Below are positions 58,919 to 64,000 of a stretch of DNA of 64,000 bases, piece after piece. Each line of letters starts with the position of its first letter. Within the stretch, counting starts at the first letter, position 1. The notes below the pieces were generated by a model that had not been told where the DNA came from, searched no databases, and saw nothing but the letters and a program-made list of their open reading frames with translations. The stretch is from an uncultured Aliiroseovarius sp. (lineage in GTDB: Bacteria; Pseudomonadota; Alphaproteobacteria; Rhodobacterales; Rhodobacteraceae). The DNA lies in contig NZ_CANMFT010000006.1 of assembly GCF_947497285.1 (NCBI RefSeq), positions 173,583-237,582 of the forward strand, read 5' to 3'. The translations under genes were made by a program, and so were the position numbers.

Positions 58919-60118
58919 ATGACAGCGGACATACTCCCTTCCTTAAACCCCACCCCCTCACCCCAGTCAGAGGAAGATGAACTGGACTGGATCCGGCTTT
59001 TGCGATCCCGCCGCGTGGGTGTCGCAACGTTCTTTCGGCTGCTGGACGAACACGGGTCCGCCAAGGCAGCACTGGACGCCTTGCCCGACGTGGCACGGCA
59101 AGCGGGCGTCAAGGGCTATGCCGCCTGCCCGTTTGAAGTTGCCGAAGATGAACATCGGCGCGCCCGCTTTGCCGGCGCCCGCATGGTGGCTTGGGGGACC
59201 CCCGACTACCCCGAACTTTTGTCCGAAATTCCAGACCCGCCCCCCTTCTTCTGGGCCATTGGCGATGTGGCGCTGCTGCACAGTCCGATGATCGCCCTGA
59301 TCGGTGCACGTAACGCGTCCTCGGTTGGCACGCGCATGGCGCGACGGCTGGCCGCCGACCTCAGCGAGGCCGGGTTTACCGTGGTCTCCGGACTGGCGCG
59401 GGGCATCGACACCGTGGCCCACGAAGTCGCGCTGGAGAAAGGCAAGACGGTTGCTGTTCTGGCCGGGGGCGTCGACGTGATCTATCCCAAGGACAATACC
59501 GTTTTGGGCGAAGAGATCGCACGCAAAGGTGTGCGCCTGTCCGAACAGCCCTTGGGTCTGTCCCCTCAGGCCCGACACTTTCCACGACGCAACCGTTTGA
59601 TTTCCGGCCTTGCCCGTGCCGTTGTGGTTGTCGAAGCTGCAGCCAAGTCCGGATCGCTTTTGACCGCGCGGAATGCGTTGGATCAGGGGCGCGATGTGCT
59701 GGCCGTGCCTGGTCACCCATTTGATGCGCGCGCCTCGGGGTGCAATTTCCTGATCCGCGATGGTGCGGCGCTGGTGCGCGGTGCCGCGGACGTGATCGAG
59801 GCGATCGGCCCTGCGGCGCGGGCGCCAACTGACGCACCTTCCCGGCAGGATCGCGCTGCGGCATCATCGCCCGTCGCAGGTGTGGACATTCCTCCACCAG
59901 CCCCGCGTGCGGCGCGCAGCCTTGCCCAAACAGCCGCCCTCCACCGCCAGATCCTTGACCGCCTTGGTCCGAGTCCGCTGGCCGAGGATCAACTGATCCG
60001 GGACATGGGAACCCAATCCGGCGCGGTCTCAGCCGATATCCTGCCCGAGATCGTGTCACTTGAGCTTGAGGGGCGAATCATACGTCAACCCGGCGGGCTT
60101 TTGTCAAAGTCGACCTGA
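58919..60118 (+). CDS. dprA: DNA processing protein DprA
   Basis: MIALIGARNASSVGTRMARRLAADLSEAGFTVVSGLARGIDTVAHEVAL...AVLAGGVDVIYPKDN...FPRRNRLISGLARAVVVVEA. Confidence 0.95.
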   Translation: MTADILPSLNPTPSPQSEEDELDWIRLLRSRRVGVATFFRLLDEHGSAKAALDALPDVARQAGVKGYAACPFEVAEDEHRRARFAGARMVAWGTPDYPELLSEIPDPPPFFWAIGDVALLHSPMIALIGARNASSVGTRMARRLAADLSEAGFTVVSGLARGIDTVAHEVALEKGKTVAVLAGGVDVIYPKDNTVLGEEIARKGVRLSEQPLGLSPQARHFPRRNRLISGLARAVVVVEAAAKSGSLLTARNALDQGRDVLAVPGHPFDARASGCNFLIRDGAALVRGAADVIEAIGPAARAPTDAPSRQDRAAASSPVAGVDIPPPAPRAARSLAQTAALHRQILDRLGPSPLAEDQLIRDMGTQSGAVSADILPEIVSLELEGRIIRQPGGLLSKST

Positions 60119-60142
60119 GCGCAACGGAAGAACCCCCGCCCT

Positions 60143-60238
60143 ATTGGTAAGTTTATTTTACCAATTTGCACAAAAACCTTGCTAAATCCTTACCAGCCCT
60201 ATTGCGCTGCAACGCGGCACAGCCTACCAATTCGGTAA
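60143..60238. promoter_or_regulatory. Cluster of GGTAA/TTACC half-sites upstream of pyc (candidate regulator-binding region)
   Basis: ATTGGTAAgtttattTTACCAAT (60143-60165), TTACC (60190-60194), TACCAATTCGGTAA (60225-60238). Confidence 0.45.
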
Positions 60239-60275
60239 AAAATCGAACTCTTAGGCCCGACGGGAGGAACGCAAG

Positions 60276-63200
60276 ATGCAGGATTTTCAGAAAATTTTGG
60301 TCGCCAATCGCGGTGAAATCGCAATCCGCATTCTGCGTGCGGCAAACGAAATGGGCAAACGCACCGTTGCCATCTATGCCGAGGAGGACAAGCTGGGCCT
60401 CCACCGCTTCAAAGCTGACGAGGCTTACCGCATTGGCGAGGGGCTGGGACCCGTCGCGGCCTACCTGTCGATCGACGAAATCATTCGCGTCGCCAAGGCT
60501 TGCGGTGCGGATGCGATCCATCCCGGCTATGGCCTCCTGTCTGAAAATCCCGATTTCGTCGACGCGTGCGCGGCGAATGGCATCACATTCATTGGCCCCA
60601 AGGCCACCACAATGCGTGCGCTGGGGGACAAGGCCTCTGCTCGGAAGGTCGCGATCGACGCCGGCGTGCCGGTGATCCCCGCCACCGAGGTTCTTGGCGA
60701 CGACATGGACAAGGTGCGCGCGCAAGCCGCCAAGATCGGCTATCCCCTGATGCTCAAGGCCAGTTGGGGTGGCGGTGGTCGCGGAATGCGCCCCATCCAT
60801 TCCGAAGACGAGGTCGAAGACAAGGTTCTGGAAGGTCGCCGCGAGGCCGAAGCCGCATTCGGCAATGGCGAAGGCTATCTGGAAAAGATGATCACCCGCG
60901 CCCGCCATGTCGAAGTGCAAATCCTTGGCGACAGTCACGGCGACATCTATCACCTTTACGAACGCGATTGCTCGGTCCAGCGCCGCAATCAAAAAGTCGT
61001 CGAACGTGCGCCCGCCCCCTATCTGACCGACGCCCAGCGCGAAGAATTGTGCGACCTTGGCCGCAAAATTTGCGCGCATGTGAAATACGAATGCGCCGGC
61101 ACCGTCGAGTTCCTGATGGATATGGACACCGACAAATTCTATTTCATCGAGGTCAATCCTCGTGTGCAAGTCGAACACACCGTCACGGAAGAAGTGACAG
61201 GTATCGACATCGTGCAGGCGCAGATCCTGATTGCCGAAGGCAAGTCAATTGCCGAGGCAACCGGCAAGGACAGCCAATCCGACATCCGCCTGAACGGGCA
61301 CGCCCTGCAAACCCGGATCACAACCGAGGACCCGCTGAACAACTTTATCCCCGACTATGGCCGCATCACCGCGTATCGGTCCGCCACGGGCATGGGTATT
61401 CGGCTGGACGGTGGCACCGCCTATTCCGGCGGGGTGATCACGCGGTATTACGACAGCCTTCTGACCAAAGTTACCGCGTGGGCCCCGACACCGGAAAAGG
61501 CGATCGCGCGCATGGATCGCGCGCTGCGTGAATTCCGGATCCGGGGGGTCGCGACGAACATCGCCTTTGTCGAGAACCTGCTGAAGCACCCGACCTTTCT
61601 GTCGAACCAGTATTCAACCCGGTTCATCGACGAAACGCCTGCGTTGTTCGATTTCAAGAAGCGCCGTGATCGCGGCACCAAGGTGCTGATTTATATCGCT
61701 GACATCACAGTTAATGGCCACCCCGAGACACAAGGCCGGGCCAAGCCTGCGGCAGGGCTGAAGATTCCCAAGCCCCCGAAGCCTCATGGCGAACCAGCGC
61801 CCGGCACCCGGAACCTCTTGGAAAGCAAGGGGCCGAAAGCGGTGGCGGACTGGATGAAAGAGCAAAAGAGGCTTTTGATCACCGACACCGCAATGCGAGA
61901 CGGGCACCAGTCGCTGCTGGCGACACGCATGCGCTCGATCGACATGATCAAGGCTGCGCCGGCCTATGCGGCGAACCTGCCGGGCCTCTTTTCGGTTGAA
62001 TGCTGGGGCGGGGCCACGTTCGATGTGGCGTATCGTTTCTTGCAGGAATGTCCCTGGCAGCGGCTGCGCGATCTCAGGCAGGCGATGCCCAATGTGATGA
62101 CGCAGATGCTGCTCAGGGCCTCGAACGGGGTGGGCTACACGAACTATCCCGACAACGTGGTTCAGGCGTTCGTGCGGCAAGCCGCGCTGACGGGCGTGGA
62201 TGTGTTTCGCGTGTTCGACAGCCTCAACTGGGTGGAAAACATGCGCGTCGCGATGGATGCGGTGATCGAGTCGGACAAGGTCTGTGAAGGCTCGATCTGC
62301 TACACTGGCGACATACAGGACCCGAACCGGGCCAAATATGATCTGAAATACTACGTCGGCATGGCGAAAGATCTGGAAGCCGCCGGGGCGCATGTTTTGG
62401 GTCTGAAAGACATGGCGGGGCTTTTGAAACCCGCCGCGGCGCGGGCCTTGATTGGCGCGCTCAAGGACGAGGTCGGTCTGCCGATCCATTTTCACACCCA
62501 CGACACGTCGGGGATTGCCGGCGCAACCATTCTTGCAGCCTCCGACGCCGGCGTGGACGCCGTCGACGCTGCCATTGACGCGTTTTCAGGCGGCACCTCG
62601 CAAGCCTGTCTGGGTTCGGTGGTCGAAGCCTTACGCAACACGGATCGCGACACCGGGCTGGACGCGGGCGCCATCCGCGAGATTTCCGCCTATTGGGAAG
62701 GTGTGCGCGCGCAATATGCGGCGTTTGAAAGCGGGCTTGAGGCGCCCGCATCCGAGGTCTATCTGCACGAGATGCCCGGCGGGCAATTCACCAATCTGAA
62801 AGCGCAGGCCCGGTCGCTGGGGCTTGAGGAACGCTGGCACGAGGTTGCGCAGACCTATGCCGATGTGAACCAGATGTTCGGCGACATCGTAAAGGTCACT
62901 CCGTCCTCGAAAGTCGTGGGCGATATGGCGTTGATGATGGTCAGTCAGGGTTTGACACGTGCCGATGTTGAGGACCCAACCACCGACGTCGCTTTTCCCG
63001 AAAGTGTCGTCGACATGATGCGGGGCAATTTGGGGCAACCCCCCGGCGGATTCCCCGAAAAGATCATCAAGCGGGTCCTGAAAGACGAAAAGCCGAACCT
63101 TGAACGGCCCGGCAAGCATCTGGACTCTGTGGACCTAGAGGCCACCCGGTCGGCCCTGTCGCAAGAACTGGACGGCTTCACCGTCGATGACGAGGACCTG

Positions 63201-63716
63201 AACGGATACCTCATGTATCCCAAGGTGTTTCTCGACTATATGGGCCGCCACCGCCAATACGGCCCGGTGCGCACCCTGCCCACCAAGACCTTCTTTTACG
63301 GCATGGAGCCGGGGGAAGAGATCACCGCCGAAATTGATCCCGGCAAGACGCTTGAAATCCGGTTGCAAACGGTCGGCGAGACCAACGAGGACGGCGAGGT
63401 GAAGGTGTTCTTCGAACTCAACGGTCAGCCGCGCGTCATCCGTGTGCCCAACCGCCTGATAAAGGCCTCGACGGTGCGTCGCCCGAAGGCAGAAGACGGC
63501 AATCAGGACCACATCGGTGCGCCAATGCCGGGCGTCGTCGCATCGGTTGCCGTGAGTGCCGGACAAAAGGTGCAGGCGGGCGATCTTCTGCTGACCATCG
63601 AGGCGATGAAAATGGAAACCGGCATTCATGCCGAGCGTGATGCAGAGGTCAAGGCCGTGCATGTGCAGGTTGGTGGCCAGATCGACGCGAAGGACCTGAT
63701 GGTCGAGCTGGAGTAA
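60276..63716 (+). CDS. pyc: Pyruvate carboxylase
   Basis: Biotin carboxylase N-terminus (KILVANRGEIAIRILRAANEMGKRTVAIYAEEDKLGLH), carboxyltransferase (LLITDTAMRDGHQSLLATRMRS), BCCP (TIEAMKMETGIHAERDAEV). Confidence 0.97.
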   Translation: MQDFQKILVANRGEIAIRILRAANEMGKRTVAIYAEEDKLGLHRFKADEAYRIGEGLGPVAAYLSIDEIIRVAKACGADAIHPGYGLLSENPDFVDACAANGITFIGPKATTMRALGDKASARKVAIDAGVPVIPATEVLGDDMDKVRAQAAKIGYPLMLKASWGGGGRGMRPIHSEDEVEDKVLEGRREAEAAFGNGEGYLEKMITRARHVEVQILGDSHGDIYHLYERDCSVQRRNQKVVERAPAPYLTDAQREELCDLGRKICAHVKYECAGTVEFLMDMDTDKFYFIEVNPRVQVEHTVTEEVTGIDIVQAQILIAEGKSIAEATGKDSQSDIRLNGHALQTRITTEDPLNNFIPDYGRITAYRSATGMGIRLDGGTAYSGGVITRYYDSLLTKVTAWAPTPEKAIARMDRALREFRIRGVATNIAFVENLLKHPTFLSNQYSTRFIDETPALFDFKKRRDRGTKVLIYIADITVNGHPETQGRAKPAAGLKIPKPPKPHGEPAPGTRNLLESKGPKAVADWMKEQKRLLITDTAMRDGHQSLLATRMRSIDMIKAAPAYAANLPGLFSVECWGGATFDVAYRFLQECPWQRLRDLRQAMPNVMTQMLLRASNGVGYTNYPDNVVQAFVRQAALTGVDVFRVFDSLNWVENMRVAMDAVIESDKVCEGSICYTGDIQDPNRAKYDLKYYVGMAKDLEAAGAHVLGLKDMAGLLKPAAARALIGALKDEVGLPIHFHTHDTSGIAGATILAASDAGVDAVDAAIDAFSGGTSQACLGSVVEALRNTDRDTGLDAGAIREISAYWEGVRAQYAAFESGLEAPASEVYLHEMPGGQFTNLKAQARSLGLEERWHEVAQTYADVNQMFGDIVKVTPSSKVVGDMALMMVSQGLTRADVEDPTTDVAFPESVVDMMRGNLGQPPGGFPEKIIKRVLKDEKPNLERPGKHLDSVDLEATRSALSQELDGFTVDDEDLNGYLMYPKVFLDYMGRHRQYGPVRTLPTKTFFYGMEPGEEITAEIDPGKTLEIRLQTVGETNEDGEVKVFFELNGQPRVIRVPNRLIKASTVRRPKAEDGNQDHIGAPMPGVVASVAVSAGQKVQAGDLLLTIEAMKMETGIHAERDAEVKAVHVQVGGQIDAKDLMVELE

Positions 63717-63740
63717 AAAGATCGCACATGCAGCCCCAAC

Positions 63741-63772
63741 CCGGCGGCCGGCGCGCCCGGCCGTCGGTTTCC
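63741..63772 (+). terminator. Probable terminator hairpin after pyc
   Basis: CCGGCGGCCGG-cgcgc-CCGGCCGTCGG-TTTCCTT. Confidence 0.6.
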
Positions 63773-63928
63773 TTCGCCCGCCCCGGCGCCCACTGGGACA
63801 GAGCACCCATCGCCTTTGCATGTTAAATCCGCCACCGGCCGCCGCCATTCTGCAAAAAACCACGGTTTTCGCGATTTTCCCCTTGCAGCCTCGCGTCGTA
63901 TTTCATATCTCACGGCTCACCGAAGGAT

Positions 63929-64000
63929 GCGGGCGTAGCTCAGGGGTAGAGCATAACCTTGCCAAGGTTAGGGTCGGGCGTTCGAATCGCCTCGCCCGCT
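63929..64000 (+). tRNA. tRNA-Gly (anticodon GCC)
   Basis: GCGGGCG TA GCTC AGGGGTA GAGC A TAACC TTGCCAA GGTTA GGGTC GGGCG TTCGAAT CGCCT CGCCCGC T; full cloverleaf to the discriminator base. Confidence 0.96.

Noticed and set aside
60153-61178. 341-aa ORF antisense to pyc
   Set aside because: Opposite a clear biotin carboxylase domain; typical GC-driven antisense frame.
1-64000. CRISPR array, prophage, transposon or toxin-antitoxin/defence locus
   Set aside because: No regularly spaced repeats, integrase/transposase, phage structural genes or recognisable defence effectors seen on either strand.

Overview
This 64 kb window is a dense, GC-rich chromosomal segment. Gene content and order (ccmABCDG / secDF-yajC / serS / tatABC; ctaC-ctaB-ctaG-ctaE-surf1-thrC-M16 peptidase; lysC...ptsP) fit an alphaproteobacterium of the Rhodobacteraceae / Roseobacter group; this is inference from protein content, and no search was run. 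Almost all of it is housekeeping core genome. I see no prophage, transposase, integrase, CRISPR array or obvious defence island, and no clear new multi-gene system. The items most worth a second look are small or local: (1) infC apparently starting at ATA; (2) a five-codon mini-ORF (MNKTA*) with its own strong Shine-Dalgarno just ahead of a CatB-type acetyltransferase; (3) a divergent FliG away from other flagellar genes, with altered FliM-binding and torque motifs; (4) a secreted ORFan-like protein plus about 400 bp of unexplained DNA between lysC and ptsP; (5) a perfect DnaA box before dnaB; (6) a cluster of GGTAA/TTACC half-sites before pyc; (7) an alpha/beta-hydrolase-like protein whose nucleophile position appears to be Gly. 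Several genes missing from the ORF track were read directly from sequence: ccmD, a 54-aa Cta-cluster protein, the truncated Ala-rich protein at the left edge, and tRNA-Gly at the right edge. Long antisense ORFs in the track are treated as GC-rich shadow ORFs. CDS starts were adjusted by eye to plausible Shine-Dalgarno sites and protein N-termini.
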